This document shows positions 1 to 10,000 of a stretch of 64,000 bases of DNA, piece after piece (within the stretch, counting starts at the first letter, position 1; each line of letters starts with the position of its first letter). The position numbers and the translations under genes are program-made. Origin of the DNA: Pseudomonadota bacterium (GTDB lineage: Bacteria > Pseudomonadota > Gammaproteobacteria > Xanthomonadales > SZUA-38). The notes beneath the pieces are model-generated. The model was not told the origin of the DNA, did not search any database, and saw only the letters and a list, made by a program, of their open reading frames with translations. The stretch covers positions 1 through 64,000 of the forward strand of contig JBCCCR010000008.1 in assembly GCA_039033415.1 (NCBI GenBank), read 5' to 3'.

Positions 1-279
1 CAGAAACGCGATTCCATAGACCAACAGCATCAGCGAGCCGGCTACATAGCGGTGCAGCATTTCCTTCCACGCTTTCGGGATACTGACCGGGCGCTCCGGA
101 TAGGCCTCATTGGCGATGCTGATTTCTTCGCTGGTGTCGGGCCAGGTGACTTCACCGTAACAACCGGGCCAGTCGGGACAGCCGAGGCCGGCATGAGAGA
201 GACGCACCCAAGCGCCGAGCACAACCACCGTCAGCGCCAGACCCACCGAGCCCCAGGCCAGTAATCGTAGTGTCTTCAT
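1..279 (-). CDS. ctaA: Heme A synthase CtaA/COX15, partial (N-terminal 93 residues)
   Basis: The minus strand from an ATG at 279 is open to the window edge, so only the N-terminal 93 residues are present. They start with one membrane segment and then a WVRLSHAGLGCPDWPGCYG motif, which is the signature of COX15/CtaA with its periplasmic cysteine pair. Heme A synthase oxidises the methyl group of heme O to give heme A for the aa3 oxidase encoded next door. The start overlaps the stop of the upstream 195-residue gene by 4 bases (ATGA), so it belongs to the same operon. Assignment rests on motif recognition and context; the catalytic histidines lie outside the window. Confidence 0.9.
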   Translation of the reverse strand, partial: MKTLRLLAWGSVGLALTVVVLGAWVRLSHAGLGCPDWPGCYGEVTWPDTSEEISIANEAYPERPVSIPKAWKEMLHRYVAGSLMLLVYGIAFL

Positions 280-863
280 GAGCGGAACTTGCTGTGGCGA
301 ATAAGGCGGTCCAGATCCTTGCGCAAACCCGTGGCGTCAGGCTCCGGCGGGTAATACATCATCGCATTACCGAGCGGATCAACCAGATACAGACCGTCTG
401 CGCTGAGCTCGCGGGTCCGGAACGCGGTGTGCAGGGTCTGACTGAGCGCCGCATCGACACCGCCGCCGGCCGCCTGTACGTCGGTCACCAAGATCTGCAG
501 CTTGTCCTGGTGGCGGCCGAGGGTCTGTTTGATGCGCGTAAGCACGTCGACCTGTGCCTGGCAGGAGGCGTCACACGTTCCCGCCCGCGGCCAGATCAGG
601 CGCCAGGGAGGCAGCTCGTCCGCGTCGGCCGGTCGCTGGTCGTCTAGCGCGTTGAACACCTCGCCGAGCGGCACCACCGGCATGATGAGCTCGCCGTAGT
701 TTTTGGTTGCGCTCGGCTGCCAGTCGCTGAGCCGACTGTTTAGAAACAGGGCGGCGACAATCGGCGCCAAAAATAGCGCGAAGATCAGACCCAGGACCCA
801 GCGGCCGCGAGCCTGAGGCGGCAGCTCGGCGCTGTCGGGCAAAGGGTTGGAAGATTGCGTCAT
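276..863 (-). CDS. Sco-like membrane-anchored thioredoxin-fold protein of the cox operon
   Basis: This 195-residue protein has one N-terminal membrane segment (about residues 21-42) and a periplasmic domain. It carries a CxxxC motif at Cys97/Cys101 and, near the end, a LYLVDPLGNAMMYYP stretch that resembles the C-terminal strand of Sco1/SenC copper chaperones. The canonical Sco histidine is not obvious. A protein of this size is commonly found between SURF1 and ctaA in gammaproteobacterial cox operons, annotated only as hypothetical. Seen: anchor and CX3C motif. Inferred: a role in copper or thiol handling during oxidase assembly. It overlaps SURF1 and ctaA by 4 bases on each side. Confidence 0.75.
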   Translation of the reverse strand: MTQSSNPLPDSAELPPQARGRWVLGLIFALFLAPIVAALFLNSRLSDWQPSATKNYGELIMPVVPLGEVFNALDDQRPADADELPPWRLIWPRAGTCDASCQAQVDVLTRIKQTLGRHQDKLQILVTDVQAAGGGVDAALSQTLHTAFRTRELSADGLYLVDPLGNAMMYYPPEPDATGLRKDLDRLIRHSKFRS

Positions 864-1561
864 GGTTGTGGAACCGATTTTTTCATTCTCAACAATAGGA
901 TCAGCGACACAACGACAACGGCCCCGGCCAGGCTAAACCATTGGATCGCGTACCCGCGATGTTTTTCCGGCGCCATCACCCGCGGTTCCCACAGCTGCAC
1001 GTACGGCGCGGGGTTCGCATCGGTGGCTAGTAGAATCTGGGGCGTCAGCTGCTGGTCGAGCGCGTCAGCCAATTTGTCGGGTTCGAGATATACCAAGAGC
1101 CATGGTGTCGGCGCGTCATAATCCGGTTGCCCCACCTTGATGCCGGGCTGCGGGTAGCTATACAGATGTCCGGCAACCGTTGTCGATCCTTCGGGAATCG
1201 GTGGCAGTTTCGGGAGGTTCCGGCGGGTCCGGTCCATGGGCAGCCAGCCGCGATTCACCAAGATAGTAGAAGCTACCGAGTCGAGCGCGAAGGCGGCGTA
1301 GACGTGCACACCCGTCTGCCCGTCAAGGATCTGGTTGTCTAAAAAAAACTGCTCGCCGGTGAACATTCCGGTCAGCGACACTCGACTGAACCGGGGTTGA
1401 GGTGCGTAAGGGTCCAGCGGCCGGGGCGGCTGCTCCATCGCTATTTCGAAGCCCTCGAAAAGCGCGCGCTTCTCCTGCTCACGATCAAGCTGCCAAAAAC
1501 CCAGGCGGGTGAAGAGCCCGATAAACAGCAGGGCAGAAATCACCGGAATAACGCGTTCCAT
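860..1561 (-). CDS. SURF1 family cytochrome oxidase assembly protein
   Basis: The protein has 233 residues and the SURF1 topology: a short cytoplasmic start, an N-terminal membrane helix (about 5-25), a large periplasmic domain and a C-terminal helix (about 205-228). The motif GFWQLDREQEKRAL after the first helix and NRGWLPMDR in the periplasmic domain are typical. SURF1 assists insertion of heme A into subunit I of heme-copper oxidases. The gene is divergent from the DUF2909 gene, with only 37 bases between their starts. Its stop overlaps the next gene by 4 bases. Length agrees with bacterial members. Confidence 0.92.
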   Translation of the reverse strand: MERVIPVISALLFIGLFTRLGFWQLDREQEKRALFEGFEIAMEQPPRPLDPYAPQPRFSRVSLTGMFTGEQFFLDNQILDGQTGVHVYAAFALDSVASTILVNRGWLPMDRTRRNLPKLPPIPEGSTTVAGHLYSYPQPGIKVGQPDYDAPTPWLLVYLEPDKLADALDQQLTPQILLATDANPAPYVQLWEPRVMAPEKHRGYAIQWFSLAGAVVVVSLILLLRMKKSVPQP

Positions 1562-1598
1562 CGTTTATACTCCACTGCCGTTTATTTGAGACAGCGTT

Positions 1599-1841
1599 AT
1601 GTGGGTGAAAGTCCTTATCGTGGCTATGTTGGTATTCATCATTGCCAACCTGGCCATGAGCATGGCCTACCTGGTGAAAGATCAGGGGGAAGGCAACCGG
1701 GCGCTCAACGCCCTGAAGTGGCGTGTGGGTCTATCGATACTGCTGTTTGGTGGACTGATTGTGGCGGTCAAGCTGGGCTATATTCAGCCCCATGAGAACC
1801 CGCTTGGCGTCAGGCCACTGCCCGCCGCTAACTCCGACTAG
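1599..1841 (+). CDS. DUF2909 twin-helix membrane protein
   Basis: This 80-residue protein has two hydrophobic helices (about 3-24 and 45-64) separated by a basic loop containing GNRALNALKWRVGLS, and a short polar tail. That pattern is the DUF2909 family, which is regularly encoded inside cytochrome c oxidase operons of Gammaproteobacteria between coxC and SURF1. Its biochemical role is not established; an accessory or assembly role is inferred from conserved neighbourhood only. It is the only plus-strand gene in this cox region and converges on ctaE. Confidence 0.85.
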   Translation: MWVKVLIVAMLVFIIANLAMSMAYLVKDQGEGNRALNALKWRVGLSILLFGGLIVAVKLGYIQPHENPLGVRPLPAANSD

Positions 1842-1850
1842 GCGCCCTGC

Positions 1851-2723
1851 TTAGAGGATGTAGACGAAAACAAACAGGCCGAGCCAGACCACGTCCACGA
1901 AGTGCCAGTACCAGGCGACACCTTCGAATCCGAAGTGGTTGTCCGGCTTAAAGTGACCCCGCATGCAGCGGAACATAATCACCGTCAGCATGATGGCCCC
2001 GACAGTCACGTGGAATCCGTGAAAACCCGTCAACATGAAAAACGTTGAGCCGTAGATACCGGAGGTCATCTTCAGATTGAGGTCCGCATAGGCGTGAATG
2101 TACTCGGTGGCCTGCAGATAAACGAAGATAAATCCAAGCGCTACGGTCGCGGCTAGCCACCACACCAACGGTTTGCGCTGCTCGTGCTTAAGGGCGTGGT
2201 GAGCCATCGTCACAGTAACGCCAGAAGTCAGCAGAATCAGGGTGTTGTAGAGCGGCAGGTCGAAAGCCGGGATAGTGGCGAAAGCCCCACCGAGCTCCGC
2301 CGGGCCGTTGGTCGGCCAGGCCGCTTCAAAGTCGGGGAACAAAAACTGCTGTGTCGCCAGGCCCGATCCTTCGCCGCCCAGCCAGGGAACCATAAACTGC
2401 CTGGCGTAAAACAATGCGCCAAAGAACGCGGCAAAGAACATCACCTCGCTGATGATGAACCAGATCATGCCCATGCGGAACGAGACGTCGACCTGCTCGT
2501 TGTAAAGCTCGCCTTCTTCGCTTTCGCGAATCACGATGCCAAACCAGCCGAACATCATGACGACCACAATCGCCAGCCCGCCGAGCATCGTCGTCAGCCA
2601 GAAGCTGCCGGTGCCGTTCATGAAGTTGGCGGCGGACACCACCAGCGTGGTCAGGCCGATTGAGCCAACGATAGGCCAGGTCGTACCGTGCGGGACGTAA
2701 TAGCCGTTGTTTGCGTGTGCCAT
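1851..2723 (-). CDS. ctaE: Cytochrome c oxidase subunit III
   Basis: The 290-residue protein has seven predicted membrane segments and typical subunit III motifs: an early HGTTWPIVGS, a SEVMFFAAFFGALFYA segment, TMAHHALKHE, and a C-terminal GVAWYWHFVDVVWL stretch. Subunit III is part of the aa3-type oxidase core and stabilises subunit I, but carries no redox centre. Length is normal for the gammaproteobacterial form. It follows ctaG by 14 bases in the same direction, so the two are cotranscribed. Confidence 0.97.
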   Translation of the reverse strand: MAHANNGYYVPHGTTWPIVGSIGLTTLVVSAANFMNGTGSFWLTTMLGGLAIVVVMMFGWFGIVIRESEEGELYNEQVDVSFRMGMIWFIISEVMFFAAFFGALFYARQFMVPWLGGEGSGLATQQFLFPDFEAAWPTNGPAELGGAFATIPAFDLPLYNTLILLTSGVTVTMAHHALKHEQRKPLVWWLAATVALGFIFVYLQATEYIHAYADLNLKMTSGIYGSTFFMLTGFHGFHVTVGAIMLTVIMFRCMRGHFKPDNHFGFEGVAWYWHFVDVVWLGLFVFVYIL

Positions 2724-2737
2724 GGTTAGATTTCCAT

Positions 2738-3289
2738 TCAGCTGCCGTCGACGGCGGCAGTGGTTTCGTTGTCCATTCCGTAGAAGCGGTACGACAGCGT
2801 GACCACTTCGATATCGTCCGGGAGTGCCGGATCAAGCATAAATTTGACCGGCATCTCCTTGGATTCGCCGGCCTTCAGTTCCTGCATCGTGAAGCAGAAA
2901 CATTCGGTTTTCGCAAAATAGATAGAAGCCTCAGCCGGCGCCACGCTGGGCACGGCTCGCCCGACTACCGGGTGGTCAGCCAGGTTTTCCGCGTCAAAAA
3001 GCGCTTCGTGCAGTTCTCCCACGCGTACCTTAACGAATTTGTCCTGCGGGGCAAATTCCCAGGGGAGATGCTGCTCGACACTCGAATCCATGTGCACGGT
3101 GACCCAGCGCTCCTCGGCTGGCACAGCCATGCTGGCCGCGTCCGCGTCGGAGACCCGGCCGTTGCCGTCCTCGAGTCGAATGCCCAGCACGTCGCAGAAA
3201 ACATTGTAGAGGGGCACCATGGCGAAGCCGAAGCCGAACATGCCGACCGCAAGCCCGCCCAGCAGCGCAATGACCTTGCCGTGAGACAC
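2738..3289 (-). CDS. ctaG: Cytochrome c oxidase assembly protein CtaG/Cox11
   Basis: This 183-residue protein has one N-terminal membrane helix with the signature VPLYNVFCDVLGI just after it, and a periplasmic beta-rich domain with the copper-binding CFCF motif (KTECFCFTMQEL). Cox11/CtaG delivers copper to the CuB site of subunit I. The start is GTG, preceded closely by a GAGGGA sequence. The gene sits between a 41-residue small protein and ctaE, the usual place in proteobacterial cox operons. Confidence 0.96.
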   Translation of the reverse strand: MSHGKVIALLGGLAVGMFGFGFAMVPLYNVFCDVLGIRLEDGNGRVSDADAASMAVPAEERWVTVHMDSSVEQHLPWEFAPQDKFVKVRVGELHEALFDAENLADHPVVGRAVPSVAPAEASIYFAKTECFCFTMQELKAGESKEMPVKFMLDPALPDDIEVVTLSYRFYGMDNETTAAVDGS

Positions 3290-3294
3290 GTCCC

Positions 3295-3420
3295 TCAGCC
3301 TCCGGCCGCAACCACGCCGCTGGCGATGAACACCACGTAAATCACCACCGCAACCACACCGAGGGCACCGGCCATCAGGAGGGAGCGGTTGCGCTGCTGC
3401 GCTGGCGTACGTTCACTCAT
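3295..3420 (-). CDS. Cytochrome oxidase small assembly-type protein (41 residues)
   Basis: A short reading frame between ctaD and ctaG encodes 41 residues: a basic, Gln/Arg-rich start (MSERTPAQQRNRS) followed by one membrane helix. The ATG lies 5 bases after the ctaD stop and the stop lies 5 bases before the ctaG start, so it fills the gap exactly. Single-helix proteins of this size at this position are known in other proteobacterial cox operons as small assembly proteins. Function is inferred only from position and topology. Confidence 0.7.
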   Translation of the reverse strand: MSERTPAQQRNRSLLMAGALGVVAVVIYVVFIASGVVAAGG

Positions 3421-3425
3421 CGCCG

Positions 3426-5045
3426 CTAGTGCGCCACGTCGCCGTGTGCGAGGTCTTCATCGTGCAGCTCCGGCGGCTGCTCGAACGTGTGGTGCGGCGC
3501 CGGGGTTGGAACCGTCCACTCAAGACCTTTAGCGCCTTCCCAAACCTTATCCGGCAGCTCCTGGGTGCGCTTGCCGAAGGCGGCCTTGAGCACGATGTAC
3601 AGGAAGATCAGCTGGGTCAGGCCAAAGGCGAAGCCACCGATCGACGACCACAGGTTGAACTCCGCAAACTCGACCGAGTAATCGGGAATCCGTCTCGGCA
3701 TCCCCGCCAGCCCCAGAAAATGTTGGGGGAAGAACAGGATGTTGACGGTGATGGTCGACAGCCAGAAGTGCAGCTTGCCGAGCTTTTCCGAATACATATT
3801 GCCGGTCCACTTCGGCAGCCAGTAGTAGGCGGCGGCCATGATGGAGTAGACGGCACCGGTTACCAGCACGTAATGGAAGTGGGCGACCACAAAGTAGGTG
3901 TCGTGGTATTGGAAATCCGCCGGAACAATGGCCAGCATCAGTCCGGAGAAGCCGCCGATGGTGAAGAGGATCACAAAGCCGATCGCAAACAGCATGGGCG
4001 TTTCGAAAGTCATCGAGCCTTTCCACATCGTGGCGACCCAGTTGAACACCTTCACCCCGGTTGGAACGGCGATCACCATGGTGGCGTACATAAAGAAGAG
4101 CTCGCCACCCAGCGGCATGCCGACCGTAAACATATGGTGCGCCCAGACGATGAACGACAGGAACGCGATGCTGGCGGTAGCGTAGACCATGCTGACGTAG
4201 CCAAACAGCGGCTTACGGCAGAAGGTGGGCAGGATCTCGGACACAATCCCGAACGCCGGCAGGATCATGATGTAGACCTCCGGGTGCCCAAAGAACCAGA
4301 AGATGTGCTGGAACATCACCGGGTCACCGCCGCCGGCGGCGTTAAAGAAGCTGGTGCCGAAGTAGCGATCGGTCAGCAGCATGGTGACCGCGCCGGCGAG
4401 TACCGGCATCACCATGACCAGCAGGAACGCCGTAATGAGCCAGGTCCAGACGAACAGCGGCATGCGCAGGAGGTTCATGCCCGGCGCCCGCAGGTTGAAA
4501 ATGGTCACGATGATGTTGATCGCGCCCATGATGGAGGAGAAACCCATCAGGTGAATGGCGAAGATCACAAACGCAAAGCTGTTGCCGCCCTGCAGCGACA
4601 GCGGCGGATAGAGCGTCCAGCCGCCGGCCGGTCCGCCGGAATCCATCAGCAGGGTGGAAAGCAGCATCGCGAAAGCGAACGGCAGGATCCAGAAGCTCCA
4701 GTTGTTCATCCGCGGCAGCGCCATGTCGGGGGCGCCCACCATCATCGGAATCAGCCAGTTGGCAAGACCGACGAATGCCGGCATCACAGCCCCGAAGATC
4801 ATCACCAGGGCGTGCATGGTGGTCATCTGGTTAAAAAAGTCGGGTTCGACCACCTGCAGACCGGGCTGGAACAGCTCGGCGCGGATCACCATCGCCATGG
4901 CGCCGCCGATGAAAAACATCGCCAGCGAGAACAGCAGATATAGGGTTCCGATGTCCTTGTGATTGGTGGAGAAAACCCAGCGACGCCAGCCGCGTACGGG
5001 TTCGTGATGGTGGTCGTCCTGGTGGACCGCTGCAGTACTGCTCAT
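3426..5045 (-). CDS. ctaD: Cytochrome c oxidase subunit I
   Basis: The 539-residue protein is the catalytic subunit of an aa3-type heme-copper oxidase with about twelve membrane segments. Visible ligands include His78 (low-spin heme a, in MTTMHALVMIFG), the HPEVY motif at 254-258 with the CuB histidine and cross-linked tyrosine, His302/His303, and the VAHFHYVLVTGA segment with further heme ligands. It pumps protons while reducing O2 to water. The N-terminus is His/Asp-rich. ctaC is upstream, with 34 bases between them. This is a low-affinity oxidase fitting an aerobic lifestyle. Confidence 0.98.
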   Translation of the reverse strand: MSSTAAVHQDDHHHEPVRGWRRWVFSTNHKDIGTLYLLFSLAMFFIGGAMAMVIRAELFQPGLQVVEPDFFNQMTTMHALVMIFGAVMPAFVGLANWLIPMMVGAPDMALPRMNNWSFWILPFAFAMLLSTLLMDSGGPAGGWTLYPPLSLQGGNSFAFVIFAIHLMGFSSIMGAINIIVTIFNLRAPGMNLLRMPLFVWTWLITAFLLVMVMPVLAGAVTMLLTDRYFGTSFFNAAGGGDPVMFQHIFWFFGHPEVYIMILPAFGIVSEILPTFCRKPLFGYVSMVYATASIAFLSFIVWAHHMFTVGMPLGGELFFMYATMVIAVPTGVKVFNWVATMWKGSMTFETPMLFAIGFVILFTIGGFSGLMLAIVPADFQYHDTYFVVAHFHYVLVTGAVYSIMAAAYYWLPKWTGNMYSEKLGKLHFWLSTITVNILFFPQHFLGLAGMPRRIPDYSVEFAEFNLWSSIGGFAFGLTQLIFLYIVLKAAFGKRTQELPDKVWEGAKGLEWTVPTPAPHHTFEQPPELHDEDLAHGDVAH

Positions 5046-5079
5046 AACGTTAAGTTCCTAAAACGTAATCGGGTCGGCA

Positions 5080-6246
5080 TCAACCGCGCTTGGCGGAGAC
5101 GACTTCGCGGGGCTGGACCGGCGTCTTGTCGGCATTGCCCCAGGCGCTGCGGGTGTAGGTCATGGCGGCGGCGATGTCGGTTTCGCTCAAGGTGCGACGG
5201 AAAGCCTGCATGGCCGTACCCGGGCGGCCGTTCAGCACCACTTTCAGGTGCTCGGCCACCGGCCCGGTGGCCACCGGGCTGCCGGCCAGCGCCGGGAAGG
5301 CCGGCGCGAGGCCTTCGCCGTTCAGCTGGTGGCATGCCGCACACTGCTGTTCGTAGACGCCCTGACCGCGCTCGAAGAGTTCGGCATGCGTCCATTCCCG
5401 CGCAACCTGCTGGGCCTCAGCCAGCTGCTCACCCTTCTGCTCAGCCACCCAGGCCGCGTAGTCTTCAGGCGAGCGGGCGTCGATCACAATCGGCATGAAG
5501 CCGTGATCTTTGCCGCAGAGTTCAGCGCACTGCCCGCGGTACACGCCGGGCTCTTCAATGTAGGTCCAGCCTTCGTTGACCTTGCCGGGGATGGCGTCGC
5601 GCTTCCAGCCGAGTTCCGGTACCCACCAGGCGTGCAGCACGTCCTCAGCGGTGATCAGGAAGCGGACCTTGGTATTAGTCGGAAGCACCACCGCGTTATC
5701 CACCTCCAGCAAGTAGTTGGGCACTGAGGCCGGGTCGATGCCGGAGCCGAGCTGGCGGGCAGCGTTGCTGGCCGGATCGAGGTTGCTCAGGAAGCTGATG
5801 TCGTCCTCGATGTAGTCGTACTTCCACTTCCACTGATAGCCGGTGATTTTGACGGTCATGTCCGTGTCACCAGTCTGTTCCATCTGGATCAAGACCTGGG
5901 TGGCGGGGATGGCCATCACCACAAGAATCACGATCGGGATGATGGTCCAGATGATCTCTGCTTTGGTGCTGTGGCTGAATTGTGCCGGCTCGTGGCCTAC
6001 CGACTTGCGGTGTTTGAACATCGAATAGAACATCGCGCCAAACACCACCACGCCGATGGCCACACAGATCCACAGGATGGTCATGTGCAGGTCGTAGACA
6101 TTGGAGGAAAAGGGCGTGACGCCTCGCGGCATGTTCAGCCCGTATTCGGCGTTCGCTGTTCCTGCCGCCAGCAGCCCCAAACCGGCCGAGAGACCCGCCT
6201 TACGCCATTTGGCGCCGGAGACTTGTACTTGTCCGTGTGCTTGCAT
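5080..6246 (-). CDS. ctaC: Cytochrome c oxidase subunit II with fused cytochrome c domain
   Basis: With the ATG at 6246 the protein has 388 residues: a signal-like start ending AGTANA, two membrane helices, a CuA cupredoxin domain and a C-terminal cytochrome c domain. The CuA ligands are seen as His205, Cys240, Cys244, His248 and Met251 (QCAELCGKDHGFM). A heme c motif CAACH lies at 302-306. Fusion to a heme c domain is usual for caa3-like subunit II in Gammaproteobacteria. The open frame extends to a TTG at 6282, but the ATG gives a better signal sequence. Confidence 0.95.
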   Translation of the reverse strand: MQAHGQVQVSGAKWRKAGLSAGLGLLAAGTANAEYGLNMPRGVTPFSSNVYDLHMTILWICVAIGVVVFGAMFYSMFKHRKSVGHEPAQFSHSTKAEIIWTIIPIVILVVMAIPATQVLIQMEQTGDTDMTVKITGYQWKWKYDYIEDDISFLSNLDPASNAARQLGSGIDPASVPNYLLEVDNAVVLPTNTKVRFLITAEDVLHAWWVPELGWKRDAIPGKVNEGWTYIEEPGVYRGQCAELCGKDHGFMPIVIDARSPEDYAAWVAEQKGEQLAEAQQVAREWTHAELFERGQGVYEQQCAACHQLNGEGLAPAFPALAGSPVATGPVAEHLKVVLNGRPGTAMQAFRRTLSETDIAAAMTYTRSAWGNADKTPVQPREVVSAKRG

Positions 6247-6275
6247 GAGTGTTCTCAAGTCCTTCAATACTTTGA

Positions 6276-6770
6276 CTAACAAGACCGCAGCGCACCCAGC
6301 GTTGCGGTCAGCTGCCCCTGCAGCTCGTTCCGTTCGTCTTCGGTGAGAAAACTTCCCACCTCGACGCGATTTCCATGGCTCGTTAACCAGAGGCGTCGGG
6401 GATGCCCCCGAGCCACCGCTGCGCCACGCTCGACTCGCACCCAGTGCGGGTTGAAGCTGGCGCGAAAGTTCTCCATCTCGCCCATCACCTGCACCTGGCC
6501 GGGGTCGAGCTCGATAATCTGCTGACGCTCACCGCTGCGCAGCACCAGCCACCAGCAGTACCCCAGGGCCGCCAGTTCCGCGCCGGCCAGCGGTAGCGGT
6601 ACCCAGAGGCCCTGCAGCGCAAAGAATCCAGCGGCCGCCAGACACATAACGGATATGGCGGTAAAAACCTTCAGTGCCGCTGTGCGATCCATCGACCGGT
6701 TGGGCGATACGTGGATGCGCCAGCTGGGCCCCGCGTCAGATTTCGGGGCGGATTTGGATACCTGAATCAC
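6276..6770 (-). CDS. DUF2244 membrane protein
   Basis: The protein belongs to the DUF2244 family: two adjacent membrane helices in the first half, then a soluble domain with FNPHWVRVERG and the C-terminal VEVGSFLTEDERNELQ pattern. The open frame reaches 7016, but the N-terminal third of that is unlike the family. A GTG at 6770 follows a CAGGAG sequence by about 12 bases; an ATG at 6797 is the alternative and has no ribosome site. DUF2244 genes often precede cox genes, as here upstream of ctaC. Function is unknown. Confidence 0.8.
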   Translation of the reverse strand: MIQVSKSAPKSDAGPSWRIHVSPNRSMDRTAALKVFTAISVMCLAAAGFFALQGLWVPLPLAGAELAALGYCWWLVLRSGERQQIIELDPGQVQVMGEMENFRASFNPHWVRVERGAAVARGHPRRLWLTSHGNRVEVGSFLTEDERNELQGQLTATLGALRSC

Positions 6771-7092
6771 TGCCAGAGAGTACTCCTGACAGCGCATTTT
6801 AAGCAGCGCACCAGCCCCGGGCAATACGCAGCCCGCTATTGTCAAGGTAATGTGAGCGTTTGTCGAACAATTATCGAGCAAATCTGTCCAAACCCCCGTG
6901 ACCGCTGAGATTCTGCGTGAAGGCCGGCAACACCTGCCCCCACCGTGAGGTCCGGGAAATGACGACGGAACAAGTCCGTTGTCGATCGACGGCAGCGCCC
7001 TCGAGAACCCACCCAAGCAGCCAAATGCAGGCTAGAATCGCGGCTTTGACCTCCTCAACGGAGGAGGCAGGCAATCGGGACAGTCATACGGC
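6771..7092. other. Intergenic region between DUF2244-cox operon and putA
   Basis: This divergent spacer of about 320 bases should hold the promoters of the minus-strand cox operon and of putA. A GGAGGAGGC sequence at about 7060-7070 lies some way upstream of the putA ATG. I see an imperfect inverted repeat around 6858-6883 (TTTG-T-CGA against TCGAGCAAA) but no convincing promoter, and no gene. Confidence 0.5.
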
Positions 7093-10000
7093 ATGAACAC
7101 AGCACCTTCAGCGACATGGATCAGCAGCAACCCGCAGCAGCTGGAATGGCCCGGACATCAGGCCATCAGCGGGGACTGGCTCGCCGATGAAAACGCCCAT
7201 ATGGCCAAGGTGCTCGAAACGGTAGAACTCGCCCCCGAGCTGCAGGAAAAGATCACCGCGCTGGCCACCTCGCTGGTGGTGAAGGTGAGGGCAGGCCAGG
7301 ACGACCGCAGCCCGGTGGACGCTTTCATGCAGCAGTACGATCTGTCTTCAACCGAAGGCGTGCTGCTGATGTGCCTGGCCGAAGCGCTCCTGAGGATCCC
7401 CGACGCGGACACCGCGGACGCGCTGATCGCCGACAAGCTCGGCGACGCCGACTGGGAAGCACACCTGGGCAAAAGCCAGTCGATGTTTGTCAACGCTTCC
7501 ACCTGGGGCCTCATGCTGACGGGCAAGATGGTCCGGGTCCCGACGGAGATGGAGCGCAGCTTCCTCGACCCCTTAAGAAAGCTCGTTTCGCGCAGCGGCG
7601 AGCCGGTGATTCGTCAGGCGGTGCGCCAAGCCATGCGCATCATGGGGCACCAATACGTAATGGGCCGCACCATCGACGAGGCGATGAAGCGCGCCCGAGA
7701 AAAGGACAACCGAGCCTATCGATACTCCTTTGACATGCTCGGCGAGGCCGCGCTGACCGATGCTGACGCGGAGCGGTATTTCGAAGCCTACCAGGAGGCG
7801 ATCCGGCGGCTCGGCGCACACGGCCAGACGGACACCGACCCGTTCAGCCTGCCCAGCATTTCGGTCAAGCTGTCAGCGCTCCATCCGCGGTATCTGTTCA
7901 GCCAGTTCGACCGGGTGCTGGCGGAACTCACGCCACGACTGAAAACGTTGGCCATCATGGCTCGCGAGGCCGGCATCAACCTGACGCTGGACGCCGAGGA
8001 GGCCGACCGACTGCAGCTCTCGCTCGCGGTGTTCGAGCAGGTCTACCGCGATCCGGACCTGGCCGGGTGGGAAGGGATGGGCCTGGTGGTGCAGGCCTAC
8101 CAGAAGCGTTCGCTGGCGGTGCTGGCCTACCTCGCAGACCTGGCCCGGGAGAGCGGCCGGCGCCTGCCGCTGCGTCTGGTCAAAGGCGCCTACTGGGATA
8201 CCGAAATCAAACGGAGCCAGGAACAGGGGCTGGACGGCTACCCGGTATTTACCCGCAAAATCAACACCGACTGCTCTTATCTGGCGTGCGCACGGGTGCT
8301 GCTCGATCAGCGAGAAACGTTCTACCCGCAGTTCGCGACTCACAATGCGCACACGATCGCCGCGATCTATCTGCTGGCCGGCGACGCCGACGGGTATGAG
8401 TTTCAGCGTCTCCACGGCATGGGGGAGGAGCTCTACGATGAGGTGATCGGCGAGGGCAACCTTGCGCTGCCCTGCCGGGTTTACGCCCCCGTCGGCAGCC
8501 ACAAAGACCTGCTGCCCTACCTGGTTCGCCGCCTGCTGGAAAACGGCGCCAACACCTCTTTTGTTAACCGCATCTCCGACCGCGACCTGCCGGTAGCGGA
8601 GATCGTCGCGGATCCGGTATCCCAAAACCGATCCATCGACTCTAAGCCTCATCCCCAGATCGGTCTTCCGGAGACGCTTTACGGTGAGGAGCGCAACAAC
8701 TCGCGGGGCCTCAACCTCAACGACCCGGCGGCGCTGAACTCGCTGAAAGCGCAGCTGGAGTCAGTACCCACAGACGGCTGGCAAGCGGCGCCGCTGATCC
8801 CGGGTTCAGCCGACGGCTCGGACGACTTCGACGTCCACAATCCGGCGGACCGAGGCCAGCGGCTCGGCAGCTGGCGAGCCGCGAACGAGGCCGCGACCGG
8901 CAAAGCGCTGGAAAACGCTGCCGCGGCGGCACCCCGCTGGGACGCAACGCCGGTCGAGGAGCGCGCGCGCTGTCTGCTAAAAGCTGCGGAGCTCATGGAG
9001 GCCCGGGCGCCGGAGCTGATCTATCTGTTGACACGCGAGGCTGGTAAGACCCTCCCGGACGGCTGGGCCGAGCTGCGCGAAGCGGTGGACTTCTGTCGCT
9101 ACTACGCAGCCAGCGCACTGGATATGAAGGCCCACCGGCTGCCGGGACCGACGGGCGAGTCGAACGAGCTGACCTTCCACGGGCGAGGATCGTTCGCCGC
9201 GATCAGCCCCTGGAACTTCCCGCTGGCGATCTTCACCGGCCAGGTGGTCGCCGCCCTGGTGACCGGCAACGCGGTGCTGGCCAAACCCGCCGAACAGACT
9301 AACCTTGTCGGCCACCTGGCAGTTCAGCTGATGCACGAGGCGGGAATCCCTAAGGACGTCCTGCAGTTTGTGCCCGGCGAGGGCCGCCGCGTCGGACCGG
9401 TTTTGACCGCCGATCCGCGGCTGGCGGGCGTAGCGTTTACCGGCTCGACGGAAACCGCCCAGGCGATCAACCGCGCGCTGGCCGCGCGAGACGGCGCCCT
9501 GCCTGCGCTGGTCGCCGAGACGGGTGGCCTCAACGCGATGATCGCGGACAGCTCATCGCTGCCAGAACAGCTGGTCAACGATCTGGTGGGCTCAGCGTTT
9601 ATGAGCGCCGGCCAGCGCTGTTCCGCCGCTCGGGTGCTTTTTATCCAGCGTGACGTGGCGCCTCGAGTGCTGGAGATGCTCGAAGGCGCGATGGCGGAAC
9701 TGACGGTCGGCGATCCGGCGCTGCTGTCGACCGACGTCGGGCCGGTCATCGACCGGGCAGCCCAGCAAACGCTCCAGGCCCACATCGATCGGCTGTCGGC
9801 CGATGGCGGGCTCATCGCCAGCACCCCGCTGCCGTCCTGGCACGAGCAGGGTACTTTTGTTGCACCCACGGCCTTTAAGATCGACCGGCTCGATCTGCTC
9901 AAGCGAGAGGTCTTCGGACCCATCCTGCACGTGATCGAATATCGCGCGCAGGACCTGGACCAGGTGCTCGACCAGATCAACCGGAGCGGCTATGGCCTGA

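Noticed and set aside
3429-4943. 504-residue open frame on plus, opposite ctaD
   Set aside because: It is the antisense of a strongly conserved oxidase gene, with Arg/His/Gln-rich low-complexity composition typical of shadow frames in GC-rich DNA.
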